Shown: positions 42,895 to 51,845 of the stretch, piece after piece | How positions within the stretch are numbered: the first letter of the stretch is position 1 | Layout: each line of letters starts with the position of its first letter | Origin: Sphingosinicella flava | Lineage (GTDB): Bacteria > Pseudomonadota > Alphaproteobacteria > Sphingomonadales > Sphingomonadaceae | Direction: 5' to 3' | Length of the DNA: 64,000 nt | Assembly: GCF_016025255.1 (NCBI RefSeq) | Contig: NZ_CP065592.1 | Span: 291,122 to 355,121, forward strand | Made by a program: the position numbers and the translations under genes | The notes under the pieces: generated by a model | Told to the model about the DNA's origin: nothing | Database searches by the model: none | Seen by the model: the letters and a program-made list of their open reading frames with translations, nothing else

Positions 42895-43473
42895 ATGAGC
42901 GAGAGCGAAAAGCCGGCCAAGAAGCCGGGTAAGATGAAGAAGATCCTGCTGCTGACGGTTCTCGTCCTAGGCATAGGCGGGGGCGGCGTCGGGGCGGGCC
43001 TCTATGCGGGCGGCATGCTGCCGGGCACGGGCGGTCACGCCAAGCCTAAGGTCGACCCCAACCTGCCGCATCTCGTCGCGCGCGAAGGAACTTCGGAAGC
43101 GGAGGCCGCGAAATATCAATCGGAACATGGCGACAAGTCGCCCGATCCAAAAAAATTCAAAGCCTCTTATTATCCGCTTGAGAACAACTTCACTGTGAAT
43201 CTGCGCGATACAGACGGTTTCATCCAGATGGGGTTGGGGGTCTCGACCTATTACGACGAACGCGTTCTGGAAAATATCAAGGCGCATGAAATGGCGATCC
43301 GGTCCGCGATCCTGCTTCACCTGTCCGACCAAGACTCGCTCGCGCTCGCGACCCCGGCTGGCAAGGACCAGCTGCGCGCTGAACTCAAGAAATCGATCAA
43401 CGGCGTGCTGAAGGCCAAGGAAGGTTTTGGCGGCGTCGACGACGTCTATTTCACAAGTCTGGTGATGCAATGA
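42895..43473 (+). CDS. fliL: Flagellar basal-body-associated protein FliL
   Basis: 192 residues from ATG 42895 after GAGGATGATGAG. A short basic cytoplasmic segment (KPAKKPGKMKK) and one membrane helix (ILLLTVLVLGIGGGGVGAGLYAGG) are followed by the periplasmic FliL domain (YYPLENNFTVNLRDTDGFIQMGLGVSTYYDERVLENIKAHEMAIRSAILLHLSDQD). It surrounds stator units and supports torque. It overlaps fliM by 4 bp. Confidence 0.93.
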   Translation: MSESEKPAKKPGKMKKILLLTVLVLGIGGGGVGAGLYAGGMLPGTGGHAKPKVDPNLPHLVAREGTSEAEAAKYQSEHGDKSPDPKKFKASYYPLENNFTVNLRDTDGFIQMGLGVSTYYDERVLENIKAHEMAIRSAILLHLSDQDSLALATPAGKDQLRAELKKSINGVLKAKEGFGGVDDVYFTSLVMQ

Positions 43474-44450
43474 GCCAAACCGCACCTTCCTCTTCCGCCG
43501 CTTTGTCCGGCGACGAGGTGGCCGCCATGATCGACGGCCTCAACGAACATGCCGCGTCGGAAGGACAGGCGGCCGAACCTGGCGCACGCCCCTATCTGTT
43601 CGGCAACGAGACGATCCCGCCTATGCCGATGCTGCCGGCGGTGGACCGTTTGTCCGTCCGGATGGCGCGCCGCCTGCGCGACGTGATCGAACCCTTCGCC
43701 CGCGACAAGCCGGGTGTCGAGGCTGAACGCACCACCGTCCGCCGGTTCGAAAGCTGGCGCCTTGAACAGCCCGAATTTTCGAGCATCAGCCTCTACCGCT
43801 TCCGGCCGTTGAAGGGCGCGGTTCTCGTCTCTCTCGAACCCAGCTTCATCAGCCGCCTTGTCGACATGTTCTATGGCGGGTCCGGCGATTATGACGAACG
43901 GAAATTTAACGAGTTCACCGCTACGGAAGAACGGCTTCTGGTGCGGCTTTCGGAAGCGTTGATCAATACGCTTACGGAGGTCTGGTCCGAAGTCATGACG
44001 GTAACCCCCCAACTCATGTCGCGTGAGACGAACACGGCTTATGCCAGTCTCGTTCGCGGCGACGAGCCGGTGGCGGTGTCGCGCTTCACGGTGACGTTGG
44101 GTCAGGGCCGCCCGGCGAAGATCGACATTCTCTATCCGGTGTCCGCGCTGCGGTCGGTGGAGAACGAGCTTTCGTCGAAAGTGCATGACGACAACAGCAA
44201 GACGGCGCGCGAACGCATGGCCTCGGCTTTGAGCGAGGTCCGGCTTCAGGCGCGCAGCGTTCTGGCCCGTCCGTCTATTTCAATGTCCGAGTTGCTGGCG
44301 CTGGAACCTGGCGACGTGATCCCGATCAGTCTGCCGCCCCAGGTTCCCCTTCTCGTATCGGGCCGCCTTGTCGCCTTCGGGTCGATCGGCGACCAGGAAG
44401 GGCGGGCCGCGCTCCGGATCGAAAAAGTTGAGAGGAGTTACGCTCCATGA
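43470..44450 (+). CDS. fliM: Flagellar motor switch protein FliM
   Basis: 326 residues. The N-terminal segment LSGDEVAAMIDGL corresponds to the CheY-binding LSQDEIDALL element of other FliM proteins, here preceded by ~11 extra residues and altered in sequence. The middle domain has LEPSFISRLVDMFYGGSGDYDER and ATEERLLVRLSEALINTLTEVWSEV; the C-terminal SpoA-type domain has MSELLALEPGDVIPISLPPQVPLLVSGRLVAFGSIGDQEGRAALRIEKV. It is the core of the C-ring and overlaps fliN by 4 bp. Confidence 0.95.
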   Translation: MSQTAPSSSAALSGDEVAAMIDGLNEHAASEGQAAEPGARPYLFGNETIPPMPMLPAVDRLSVRMARRLRDVIEPFARDKPGVEAERTTVRRFESWRLEQPEFSSISLYRFRPLKGAVLVSLEPSFISRLVDMFYGGSGDYDERKFNEFTATEERLLVRLSEALINTLTEVWSEVMTVTPQLMSRETNTAYASLVRGDEPVAVSRFTVTLGQGRPAKIDILYPVSALRSVENELSSKVHDDNSKTARERMASALSEVRLQARSVLARPSISMSELLALEPGDVIPISLPPQVPLLVSGRLVAFGSIGDQEGRAALRIEKVERSYAP

Positions 44451-44776
44451 GCGATGTGGACGAAAGTGTTGAGGACGCTTCCCGGTCCGAAGACAAGGTG
44501 CTGAACGGCCGCAATTACGGCCTCCTCGCCGACATCCCGCTCCGCTTGTCGGTGGAGGTGGGCAGCAGCTCGTTGAAACTCTCGCAGCTCCTCGACCTTC
44601 AAGAAGGCAGCGTCGTCGAGCTCGACCGCCAGGCGCACGAACTGCTCGATATCATGGTCAACGGCCGCCTCATCGCCAAGGGCGAAGTGGTGACCGTCAA
44701 TAACCGTTTCGGCATCCGCATCGTCGAGGTGATTGCGGCCGAAGCGCGTCTCGCCGGGCTCGAACGCCGCCGATGA
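44447..44776 (+). CDS. fliN: Flagellar motor switch protein FliN
   Basis: 109 residues: a short acidic N-terminus and one SpoA domain (LLADIPLRLSVEVGSSSLKLSQLLDLQEGSVVELDRQAHELLDIMVNGRLIAKGEVVTVNNRFGIRIVEVI). It lines the bottom of the C-ring and binds the FliH-FliI complex. Overlaps fliM and fliO by 4 bp each. Confidence 0.95.
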   Translation: MSDVDESVEDASRSEDKVLNGRNYGLLADIPLRLSVEVGSSSLKLSQLLDLQEGSVVELDRQAHELLDIMVNGRLIAKGEVVTVNNRFGIRIVEVIAAEARLAGLERRR

Positions 44777-45042
44777 TGCTGTCCTATATCCTGAAACTGC
44801 TGTTCCTCGTTCCCTTGGTGGCGGGGATGGCCTTCGGCGCCCTCTGGCTGTGGCGGAAAGCGCAGCCCGGGCTCGCCATGGGCCAACGCGAACGCGCGGT
44901 GAAGCTGATCGACGCGATTCCGCTCGGCGCCACCGGCCGGCTGGCGGTGGTCGAATTCGCCGACAAGCAGCTGTTGATCGCCGTGTCGCGCGGCCAGGTT
45001 CAGCTTTTGTCCGAAACGGCCAATCCTGCAAAGGCCGACTGA
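44773..45042 (+). CDS. fliO: Flagellar export assembly protein FliO
   Basis: 89 residues with one N-terminal membrane helix (LSYILKLLFLVPLVAGMAFGALWLW) and a short basic cytoplasmic domain (RERAVKLIDAIPLGATGRLAVVEFADKQLLIAVSRGQVQLLSE) typical of FliO, which helps FliP form the export pore. Between fliN (4-bp overlap) and fliP (1-bp gap). Confidence 0.85.
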   Translation: MMLSYILKLLFLVPLVAGMAFGALWLWRKAQPGLAMGQRERAVKLIDAIPLGATGRLAVVEFADKQLLIAVSRGQVQLLSETANPAKAD

Positions 45043-45043
45043 C

Positions 45044-45823
45044 GTGAGGGCAAGGGGGGCCATCCGCGCAGGCGCTATTTACGGTCTGATCCTCGCTATA
45101 TTCGCCGTCGCGTCTCCAGCTTTGGCGCAAGCAGGCGGCCAACCGGGCGCCTTGGATCGCGCCGTCCAAACCATTTCCGGCGACGGCCGTCCGCTCTCGC
45201 TTTCCCTCCAGATCCTCGTTTTGATGAGCCTGTTGACGGTGCTGCCGTCGCTTATCCTCATGATGACGAGCTTCACCCGCATCATCATCGTCCTGTCGAT
45301 CCTCAGGCAGGCGCTCGGCCTTCAGCAGACGCCGCCCAACCAGGTGCTTGTCGGGCTTGCCCTGTTCCTGTCCATCTTCGTGATGCGGCCGGTGATTTCG
45401 GAGATTAACGAGACCGCCTACACGCCCTACGGGCAAGGCAGCATCAGCGTGGAGGAGGCTGTTTCACGATCGGGCAACGCCCTTCACGGTTTCATGCTGA
45501 CCCAGACACGCGAGACCGATTTGAAGCTGTTCATGGATCTCGCCGACGCGCAACCCTTCGCACGGCCGCAGGACATTCCCTTCTCGATCCTCCTGCCCTC
45601 CTTCGTAACGAGCGAACTGAAGACCGCATTCCAGATCGGCTTCCTGATCTTCCTGCCCTTCCTCATCATTGATCTGGTGGTCGCATCGACGCTGATGGCA
45701 CTCGGCATGATGATGCTTTCGCCGACGATCATCTCGATGCCGTTCAAGCTGTTGCTGTTCGTGCTGGTCGACGGTTGGGCGCTCACCATGGGCTCGCTCG
45801 CCGCATCCTTCGCGGGGGGATAG
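45044..45823 (+). CDS. fliP: Flagellar export gate protein FliP
   Basis: 259 residues starting at GTG 45044. A cleavable-type signal sequence (RAGAIYGLILAIFAVASPALAQ) is followed by the FliP core: LSLSLQILVLMSLLTVLPSLILMMTSFTRIIIVLSILRQALGLQQTPPNQVL and VTSELKTAFQIGFLIFLPFLIIDLVVASTLMALGMMMLSPTIISMPFKLLLFVLVDGW. It forms the export pore with FliQ and FliR. Confidence 0.96.
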   Translation: MRARGAIRAGAIYGLILAIFAVASPALAQAGGQPGALDRAVQTISGDGRPLSLSLQILVLMSLLTVLPSLILMMTSFTRIIIVLSILRQALGLQQTPPNQVLVGLALFLSIFVMRPVISEINETAYTPYGQGSISVEEAVSRSGNALHGFMLTQTRETDLKLFMDLADAQPFARPQDIPFSILLPSFVTSELKTAFQIGFLIFLPFLIIDLVVASTLMALGMMMLSPTIISMPFKLLLFVLVDGWALTMGSLAASFAGG

Positions 45824-45824
45824 G

Positions 45825-46103
45825 ATGGTCGTCGACAGCCCGGACTATTTCATCGGCGTCGCGCAGCAGGCCTTATGGGTCGTCTCGCTGGCGGTCGCTC
45901 CCATCCTCATCCCGGCGCTGATCGCGGGCGTCGTCCTCGGCATGATCCAGGCGGCGACGTCGATCAACGAGGCGACCTTATCCTTCGTGCCGAAATTGAT
46001 CGTCGTCGGCCTCTGCCTTATTCTCTTCGGCAGCGCGATCCTGATGCTCCTGATGGATTTCACCCAGGACATTTTCGCGCGCATCCCCGATCTGACGCGA
46101 TGA
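45825..46103 (+). CDS. fliQ: Flagellar export gate protein FliQ
   Basis: 92 residues with two membrane helices (LWVVSLAVAPILIPALIAGVVLGMIQAATSINEATLSFVPKLIVV and LCLILFGSAILMLLMDFTQDIF). The QAATSINEATLSFVPK loop is the family signature. Sits 1 bp after fliP, and its stop overlaps the fliR start. Confidence 0.95.
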   Translation: MVVDSPDYFIGVAQQALWVVSLAVAPILIPALIAGVVLGMIQAATSINEATLSFVPKLIVVGLCLILFGSAILMLLMDFTQDIFARIPDLTR

Positions 46104-46885
46104 TGCCGGCGGGCTTCGCGGCCGTCGAGACGCAGCTGTGGCTGTGGATGGTCGCCATGATCCGCCCCGGCGCCGCCTTCATCGCCGCGCCGGTATTCAG
46201 CGCCCCGTCCGTGCCTGTTCAATTGCGCCTCGTCATCGCGTTGGCGATCGGCATTCCGTCGCTCTCGGCCGTCAATTTCGTGCTTCCGGACGGCGGTCTA
46301 GCGACCATTGAAGGCTTCATGCTCGTCCTTGGCGAGGTATTGGCGGGCCTTGCTTTAGGCTTCGCAGTCCAGATCGGCTTCGCGGCCGCCTTGGTTGCGG
46401 GGGAAACGATCAGCAACGCCATGGGCCTCGGCTTTTCGTCCATGATCGATCCGGCGAGCGGCCAGTCCAGCCCCGCGCTCGGCCAGTTCCTGTCGATCCT
46501 CGGCACCTTCCTGTTTCTCGCCGTCGGCGGCCATCTCGCGCTCGCGGCGATCATCGTCGAAAGCTACCGCGCGTTGCCGCCCGGCAATGCCTGGATGCCC
46601 GCCGAAAGCATCAACGGCCTCGTCCTGTTCGGCGGAACGGTGTTCGCGGCGGGTCTGTCCATCGCGCTTCCGGTGGGCTTCGCGATCATCCTCGTCCAAG
46701 TGGTGATGGGCATGCTGTCCCGCTCCGCGCCCGCGCTCAACCTGTTCGCGGTCGGCCTGCCCGCCGCCTTGCTTGCCGGTCTGGTTCTACTCGCCATAGC
46801 GGCACCGGTGATCGGGGAGGGGATTCTCGCCGCCATCCAGATGGGCCTTGAGGAAGCGCGCCGCCTCGCGCTTGGAGGCACCTGA
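46100..46885 (+). CDS. fliR: Flagellar export gate protein FliR
   Basis: 261 residues from the ATGATG at 46100, which overlaps the fliQ stop; the longer frame upstream is a shadow of fliQ. About six membrane helices, with AAPVFSAPSVPVQLRLVIALAIGI near the start, GETISNAMGLGFSSMIDPASGQSSPALGQFLSILGTFLFLAVGGHLAL in the centre, and QVVMGMLSRSAPALNLFAVGLPAALLAGLVLLAIA near the end. It completes the pore with FliP and FliQ. Confidence 0.95.
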   Translation: MMPAGFAAVETQLWLWMVAMIRPGAAFIAAPVFSAPSVPVQLRLVIALAIGIPSLSAVNFVLPDGGLATIEGFMLVLGEVLAGLALGFAVQIGFAAALVAGETISNAMGLGFSSMIDPASGQSSPALGQFLSILGTFLFLAVGGHLALAAIIVESYRALPPGNAWMPAESINGLVLFGGTVFAAGLSIALPVGFAIILVQVVMGMLSRSAPALNLFAVGLPAALLAGLVLLAIAAPVIGEGILAAIQMGLEEARRLALGGT

Positions 46886-48024
46886 TGTCGGAGGAGGCCG
46901 ATAAGGACCAAAAAACGGAAGCCCCGACGCCGAAGCGCAGGAAGGACGCGATTGAGAAAGGCGATGTCCTCCAGTCGCGGGAGCTTGGCACCGCGCTCGT
47001 GATCGTCGGGGGCGCGATCTGGATCGCCATGGCGGGCCCGATGATGCTCGGCGCGCTTCAGGACATGCTCGCCGACGCGCTGACCTTCGATGCCTCCGCC
47101 TTGCGCAATTTTCAGCCAGGGGAAATCGCGCTGCGTCTCGTCGGCATGGTTGCGGTTCCGCTCATTCTGCTTTTCGCCATTACCATTGCCGCGGCAATCG
47201 GCACGCCGGCCGCGCTCGGATCGCTGGGCTTCCGATCGAAAGCCTATGCCTTCAAGGCGAGCAAGCTCAATCCGATGAGCGGCCTCAAGCGCATGTTCGG
47301 CATGCATGGCGTGATCGAATTGGTAAAGTCGATCGCCAAGGTCATTCTCCTGGGTTCGGTCGCGGTTTGGCTGCTTCTCGATCAGTCGACCGCCTTGGTG
47401 GGCCTTGCGGCGCAGGATCTCAATGCCGCGCTTGGCGACGTTGGACGGACCTTTACCCTCGCCATCCTCATCATGGCCCTCGCGCTTGCGCTCATCGCAT
47501 TGGTCGATGTGCCGGCCCAGATCATGCAGCGCATGGGCCGCCTGCGCATGAGCAAGCAGGAGATCAAGGACGAGCACAAACAGACCGAAGGCTCGCCCGA
47601 GCTGAAGGCCGCGCTGCGCCGCCGCCAGCATGAGATGGTGCGCAATTCCGCCCGTGCCGCCGTGCAGGACGCGACGGTCGTGCTTACCAATCCAACTCAT
47701 TTCGCCGTCGCGCTTCGCTACCGCCCCGGGGTCGATCCCGCGCCCTTCATCGTCGCGAAAGGGAAGGGAGAGACGGCGCAAGCCATACGCGAGATGGCGG
47801 GTGAGGCGAACGTGCCGATGCTGAGCTACCCGCAGCTCACGCGTGCGCTTTATTTCACCGCGCGCACGGGCCAGGTGATCCGCGAAGACCTTTATATGGC
47901 GGTCGCCGCCATCCTCGCCTTCGTCTTCAATCTCGACGCGGCATTGGCGTCCGGCGCCGCGCAGCCGCGGGTCGACGTGCCGGAAAATGCGCGTTTCGAT
48001 GAAAAAGGACGTCCGCAGCCTTAA
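46885..48024 (+). CDS. flhB: Flagellar export specificity switch protein FlhB
   Basis: 379 residues. Starts EEADKDQKTEAPTPKRRKDAIEKGDVLQSRELGTAL, has four membrane segments, and a cytoplasmic domain with RMSKQEIKDEHKQTEGSPELKAALRRRQ. The autocleavage motif NPTH is present (VVLTNPTHFAVALRY), so the substrate switch should work. The C-terminal tail is short (VPENARFDEKGRPQP). Last clearly flagellar gene of the fliE operon; ATG overlaps the fliR stop by 1 base. Confidence 0.96.
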   Translation: MSEEADKDQKTEAPTPKRRKDAIEKGDVLQSRELGTALVIVGGAIWIAMAGPMMLGALQDMLADALTFDASALRNFQPGEIALRLVGMVAVPLILLFAITIAAAIGTPAALGSLGFRSKAYAFKASKLNPMSGLKRMFGMHGVIELVKSIAKVILLGSVAVWLLLDQSTALVGLAAQDLNAALGDVGRTFTLAILIMALALALIALVDVPAQIMQRMGRLRMSKQEIKDEHKQTEGSPELKAALRRRQHEMVRNSARAAVQDATVVLTNPTHFAVALRYRPGVDPAPFIVAKGKGETAQAIREMAGEANVPMLSYPQLTRALYFTARTGQVIREDLYMAVAAILAFVFNLDAALASGAAQPRVDVPENARFDEKGRPQP

Positions 48025-48082
48025 AGTTTCTTTCCCCCCGGCCGTTCTTGGTTGCGGCGAGGTGGGTGAAAGCAGGCCACGG

Positions 48083-48505
48083 ATGCGAGAGACGGAAGAG
48101 GAAAGGCCGGGCAGAACGGCGCACGATCGGGCGGTGGACCAGATCGAGGCGGTGCTGCAGCGTGCCTTTCAAGGCGAAGCGGGTACGCAGCGCCTCAGCC
48201 GGATCATCAAGGCACTGGATAAGCGCCAGTCTCCGACGATGGAGGAAGGAAGCCTGCGCGATCACCTTGCCGCCGCCATCGCCGAGATCGATCTTATTCG
48301 GGAACGGGCCCACCGGCGCGGCGTGCCGCTGGAGGGCTGGCTTTCCGGCGTGGCCGACGACATCAGCGCAACAGGCAGCGCCCCGGACAATGCCGCCTTG
48401 GAGACGGTTTTCTCCCTCGTCGGGCGGATGGCGGCGTACCCGGCCCGCACCCTGTGCGCCCAGGCCGGCGTCGCGCGCGCCAACGTCCACATTTTGACCG
48501 GATAA
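48083..48505 (+). CDS. Unknown helical protein between flhB and fliD
   Basis: 140 residues from ATG 48083; the frame is open from 47987 and the ribosome-binding site is weak, so the start is unsure. Helical and charged (MRETEEERPGRTAHDRAVDQIEAVLQRAF, then EEGSLRDHLAAAIAEIDLIRERAHRRGVPLEGW). No motif recognised. It lies 58 bp after flhB, in the same direction, and its 3' end abuts the fliD promoter, so it probably travels with the fliE-flhB operon. A flagellar role is suggested only by position. Confidence 0.6.
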   Translation: MRETEEERPGRTAHDRAVDQIEAVLQRAFQGEAGTQRLSRIIKALDKRQSPTMEEGSLRDHLAAAIAEIDLIRERAHRRGVPLEGWLSGVADDISATGSAPDNAALETVFSLVGRMAAYPARTLCAQAGVARANVHILTG

Positions 48506-48509
48506 AGCC

Positions 48510-48536
48510 TAAAGCAATCTTCCTTGCTGCCGTTCT
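48510..48536 (+). promoter_or_regulatory. Sigma-28 promoter of fliD-fliS
   Basis: TAAAGCAA, 11-bp spacer, GCCGTTCT, starting 5 bp past the preceding stop codon and ending 24 bp before the fliD ATG. Matches are 5/8 and 5/8, with the GCCGTT core shared with the other late promoters here. Confidence 0.75.
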
Positions 48537-48560
48537 AAGGAAAGCAAGGGGGAATGCCCA

Positions 48561-50174
48561 ATGGTTTCATCGATCGGATATGCGCTGGGCGCCGGGTCCG
48601 GCATCGACACTGCGAAGCTGGTCGACGATCTTTACAATGCCAGCCGCGCGCCCAAGGAAGCCGCCATCAAGAAGCGGGAAGAGGCGAATGCCGCGAAAAT
48701 CTCCGCGCTCGGCGAAGCGTCCAACGCGCTCGCCTCTTTTTCCAGCGCCTTGTCCTCCCTGATTTCCGGAGGAACGCTTTTCACCCAGCCGACCGTTTCC
48801 GATCCCTCCATTCTCTCCGCCAAGGCGCTGGCCGGTTCCCGTATTGGCGATTATTCCGCGACGCTTGAGGTGAAACGCCTCGCCCAGGCGCAAACCCTGG
48901 TCGGCGCGCCTTTCGCCAATGCGTCCGATCCGGTAGGCGAAGGAACGCTCACGTTGAGGATTGGCGGCGTCGCGACCCAAGTCGCGATCGGACCAGCCAA
49001 TAACAGCCTTGAAGGCCTTGCCAAGGCGATCAACGACAAGAAGGCCGGCGTCACCGCTTCGCTCGTCAAGGGATCGACCGGCGTGCAGTTGATGCTGAAA
49101 GGGCAGACCGGCGCCGCTCAAGCCTTCACGCTGGATGTGCCGGGCGGTACGACATCGGGTCTCGAACGCTTCGCTTACGATCCCAATGTGAGTGGCGGCC
49201 TGACGCGCGCGCAGGAAGCGCGAGATGCCGTTCTCATCCTCGATGGCGTGCAGGTTCTGCGCGACAGGAACAGCGTGTCGGATCTTATCCCGGGTATGCA
49301 ACTGGACCTGGTCAAGGCCGTGGACGGAACGACCGTCACCATCGGTACCCAGCGCCCGGTCGCGGCTATTCGCCAGGCTGTCAGTGATTTCGTCACGGCT
49401 TTCAACGAATTGAATACTGTTCTTAAGGATATGGCGGGACCGGGCGTGCCCGGAAAGGGCGCCGGGCCGCTCCGCCAGGATGTCGGCATTCGCGACATGC
49501 AGCGTCAGCTCGCCCAATTGCCCACGACGATCCTCAGCAGCCAGAATGGCATCCGCACGCTTGGCGACATCGGCGTCCGCACCAACCGCGACGGAAGCGT
49601 CGCGATCGACGAAGCCTCCTTGGAACGGGCCTTGAAGGAGAGTCCCGACGCAGTCGAAGCATTGTTCAATCCGGGGCAGTTCAGCAGCAATCCAAATCTC
49701 GTCATCTCAAGCGCATTGGGCAAGGTGAAGCCCGGCACCTATACGATCACCGACGTCGTGCCCGGCGTGAACGGGGGCAATGCGAGCGGCAAGATCAACG
49801 GCGTCGCCGCCGGCGCCGTGGGCGATTACCTCGTTGCCCCTTCGGGTTCTCCCGCCGTGGGACTGACCCTTCAGGTCAAGGGCGCGGTCGTGGCAGCGAC
49901 GATTACCATCGACGCCGGGCTTGGCGGCGCTCTCGCCGCTATCAAGGACAGGCTGTTCGCGCTCGGCGGGCCGCTGACCAACAGCAATGAGCGGTTGAGG
50001 AAAGAGGCCGACGATCTGGCCGATGCGCGCGAGACGATGGAGCGGCGCATGACGACCTTCAAGAACCGCCTCGTCAACGATTATGCGGCGATGGAGAAGC
50101 GGGTGTCGGCTTTCAAAGCGACCCAGAGCTACCTTGAGCAACAGGTCAAGATTTGGACCGGCAACAATGATTGA
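48561..50174 (+). CDS. fliD: Flagellar filament cap protein FliD (HAP2)
   Basis: 537 residues. N-terminal ALGAGSGIDTAKLVDDLYNASRAPKEAAIKKREEANAAKISALG matches the FliD_N domain; the C-terminal half has AIRQAVSDFVTAFNELNTVL, FNPGQFSSN and DDLADARETMERRMTTFKNRLVNDYAAMEKRVSAFKATQSYLEQQVKIW, the FliD_C coiled coil. It caps the filament and inserts flagellin. ATG 48561 follows AAGGGGGAATG. fliS follows after 32 bp. Confidence 0.94.
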   Translation: MVSSIGYALGAGSGIDTAKLVDDLYNASRAPKEAAIKKREEANAAKISALGEASNALASFSSALSSLISGGTLFTQPTVSDPSILSAKALAGSRIGDYSATLEVKRLAQAQTLVGAPFANASDPVGEGTLTLRIGGVATQVAIGPANNSLEGLAKAINDKKAGVTASLVKGSTGVQLMLKGQTGAAQAFTLDVPGGTTSGLERFAYDPNVSGGLTRAQEARDAVLILDGVQVLRDRNSVSDLIPGMQLDLVKAVDGTTVTIGTQRPVAAIRQAVSDFVTAFNELNTVLKDMAGPGVPGKGAGPLRQDVGIRDMQRQLAQLPTTILSSQNGIRTLGDIGVRTNRDGSVAIDEASLERALKESPDAVEALFNPGQFSSNPNLVISSALGKVKPGTYTITDVVPGVNGGNASGKINGVAAGAVGDYLVAPSGSPAVGLTLQVKGAVVAATITIDAGLGGALAAIKDRLFALGGPLTNSNERLRKEADDLADARETMERRMTTFKNRLVNDYAAMEKRVSAFKATQSYLEQQVKIWTGNND

Positions 50175-50206
50175 CCGGCCATCAGTTTTCGGAAGGGAAT
50201 GAGTAT

Positions 50207-50602
50207 ATGTTCATGTCGCAGGGGCAATTTGGCATGGCGCGGGCTCGTTATCAGAGCATCGATATCGCGAGCCGTGTCGAAGGCGCGTCGCCGCACATGC
50301 TCGTCCAGATCATGTACGAGGAGCTTTTGAAGGCGCTCGACACGATGGCGGCGGCGGTGCGTCAGCGGGACATCGTGAAACGGGGGCGGACGCAGGCGCG
50401 GGCGCTGTCGATCCTTCACGGCCTGGAAGGCAGTCTGGATTTCAACCGGGGCGCGGAAATCGCGGCGGGGCTTGCAACCGTCTACCGCGAGGCGCGGCGC
50501 CTGGTGGTGAACGGCGGACGGGAAAATGACGAGGAGCAGATCGTCCGCGCCCGCGACATGCTGGGCGAGATCGCAGGAGCCTGGAGCGCGATCGGGCAGT
50601 AA
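50207..50602 (+). CDS. fliS: Flagellin export chaperone FliS
   Basis: 131 residues from ATG 50207 after GGAAGGGAATGAG; an upstream start at 50171 overlaps the spacing and is less likely. Family features: ARARYQSIDIASRVEGASPHMLVQIMYEELLKALDTMAAAVRQRD and a closing helical part SLDFNRGAEIAAGLATVYREARRLVVNG. It binds the C-terminus of flagellin and keeps it unfolded for export. It converges with the FleQ-like gene with only 4 bp between the stops. Confidence 0.93.
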   Translation: MFMSQGQFGMARARYQSIDIASRVEGASPHMLVQIMYEELLKALDTMAAAVRQRDIVKRGRTQARALSILHGLEGSLDFNRGAEIAAGLATVYREARRLVVNGGRENDEEQIVRARDMLGEIAGAWSAIGQ

Positions 50603-50606
50603 AGCG

Positions 50607-51698
50607 TCAGGAAGGATCGTCCTTGGCCAGGCCGTATTTCCGCATCTTCTCGATCAGCGTCGTGCGTTGCAGGGACAGCATGCGGGCCGCGTCGGCGACG
50701 ACGCCTTTGGCCGACTTCAGGGCATCGGCGATGTGCTGACGCTCGAGATCGGCGACGACAGCGCGCAAATCGATCGGCTCGTCCTTCAATGACAATGGCG
50801 CCGGCTTTGCAGAGGCTGCGGGAATAAAGGCGGCATCGGCGATGGGCGACACCATTCCGCTTGCCTGCCAAATGGCGTCCCGCTCCGCCCTGTTCATACG
50901 CGGGCGGCGGCTGAAAAGAAGTTCGATCTGTTCGGCGCCGACCGTCTGGCCGGCATAAAGAATGACCGCGCGTTCGACGATGTTGCGCAATTCGCGGACA
51001 TTGCCCGGCCAAGGATGCGCCGCCAGCTTTTCGATGGCATCGGGCGTGAAGCGGACAGTCTGTTTAGTGTCCGCAATCTGTCGAAGGAAGTGGCGGACGA
51101 GCAGGGGTACGTCCTCGCGCCGTTCGCACAGCGGCAGAACCTCAAGCGGGAAGACGGCCAGGCGGTAGTAGAGATCCTCGCGAAAATTCTGCTGTCCGAT
51201 GGCGTCGTCGAGGTTGCGATGCGTAGCGGATACGATGCGCGAATCAATCGCGATCTCGCCGCGCCCGCCGACCCGCTGAATCGATTTTCCTTCCAGCACC
51301 CGAAGCAGTTTCACCTGCATGTCCGCAGGCATGTCGCCGATTTCATCCAGAAAAAGGGTGCCGCCGTCGGCCTCCTCGAAACGGCCGCGCCGTTGCGCCA
51401 GCGCCCCAGTGAAAGAGCCTTTTTCGTGACCGAACAGCTCGGATTCCAGCAGATCGCGGGGAATGGCGCCGCAATTCAGGGCGACATAGGATTTGGCGGC
51501 GCGGCGGCTTTCGGCATGAATGGCGCGCGCCACCATCTCCTTCCCGCAACCCGACGGTCCGGTGACGATAACGGATGCGGAAGTAGGAGCGACCTGACGG
51601 ATCAGATATTTCAGCTCGGCAATACCCGGGCTGACGCCGACGATAAGGCTGTCGGCGCACGCTCCTTCGCCGACCGGTGGAGACCAAGCTACCGACAT
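50607..51698 (-). CDS. fleQ: Sigma-54-dependent activator, FleQ-like, lacking the N-terminal FleQ/receiver domain
   Basis: 363 residues. AAA+ core with Walker A GPSGCGKE, loop GSFTGA and Walker [10 protein letters not shown], arginine-rich sensor [17 protein letters not shown]. The C-terminal helix-turn-helix ends [21 protein letters not shown], very like the FleQ type. Only ~25 residues precede the AAA+ domain, so the regulatory N-terminus of typical FleQ (~120 residues) is missing. It likely drives sigma-54 flagellar promoters with or above the FlbD-like protein. A GGCGCAATGCGCC palindrome (51700-51712) lies directly before the ATG, where a ribosome-binding site would be. Confidence 0.88.
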   Translation of the reverse strand: MSVAWSPPVGEGACADSLIVGVSPGIAELKYLIRQVAPTSASVIVTGPSGCGKEMVARAIHAESRRAAKSYVALNCGAIPRDLLESELFGHEKGSFTGALAQRRGRFEEADGGTLFLDEIGDMPADMQVKLLRVLEGKSIQRVGGRGEIAIDSRIVSATHRNLDDAIGQQNFREDLYYRLAVFPLEVLPLCERREDVPLLVRHFLRQIADTKQTVRFTPDAIEKLAAHPWPGNVRELRNIVERAVILYAGQTVGAEQIELLFSRRPRMNRAERDAIWQASGMVSPIADAAFIPAASAKPAPLSLKDEPIDLRAVVADLERQHIADALKSAKGVVADAARMLSLQRTTLIEKMRKYGLAKDDPS

Positions 51699-51845
51699 AG
51701 GCGCAATGCGCCGGATAAACGGCTGCGGTCACCTCGCATGTAACACCCCCCAATCTTTTGCTTTGAAGGTGCAATAGGCCCGGAGCGGTTAACGATCGGC
51801 AAACGCGATCGCTTTTTTGCGCCGAACGGTTTTTGCCTGAAATCT

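Noticed and set aside
51793-51818. CGATCG inverted repeat followed by six T residues, like an intrinsic terminator
   Set aside because: The T-run is on the plus strand, but both flanking genes are on the minus strand and no plus-strand gene ends here.
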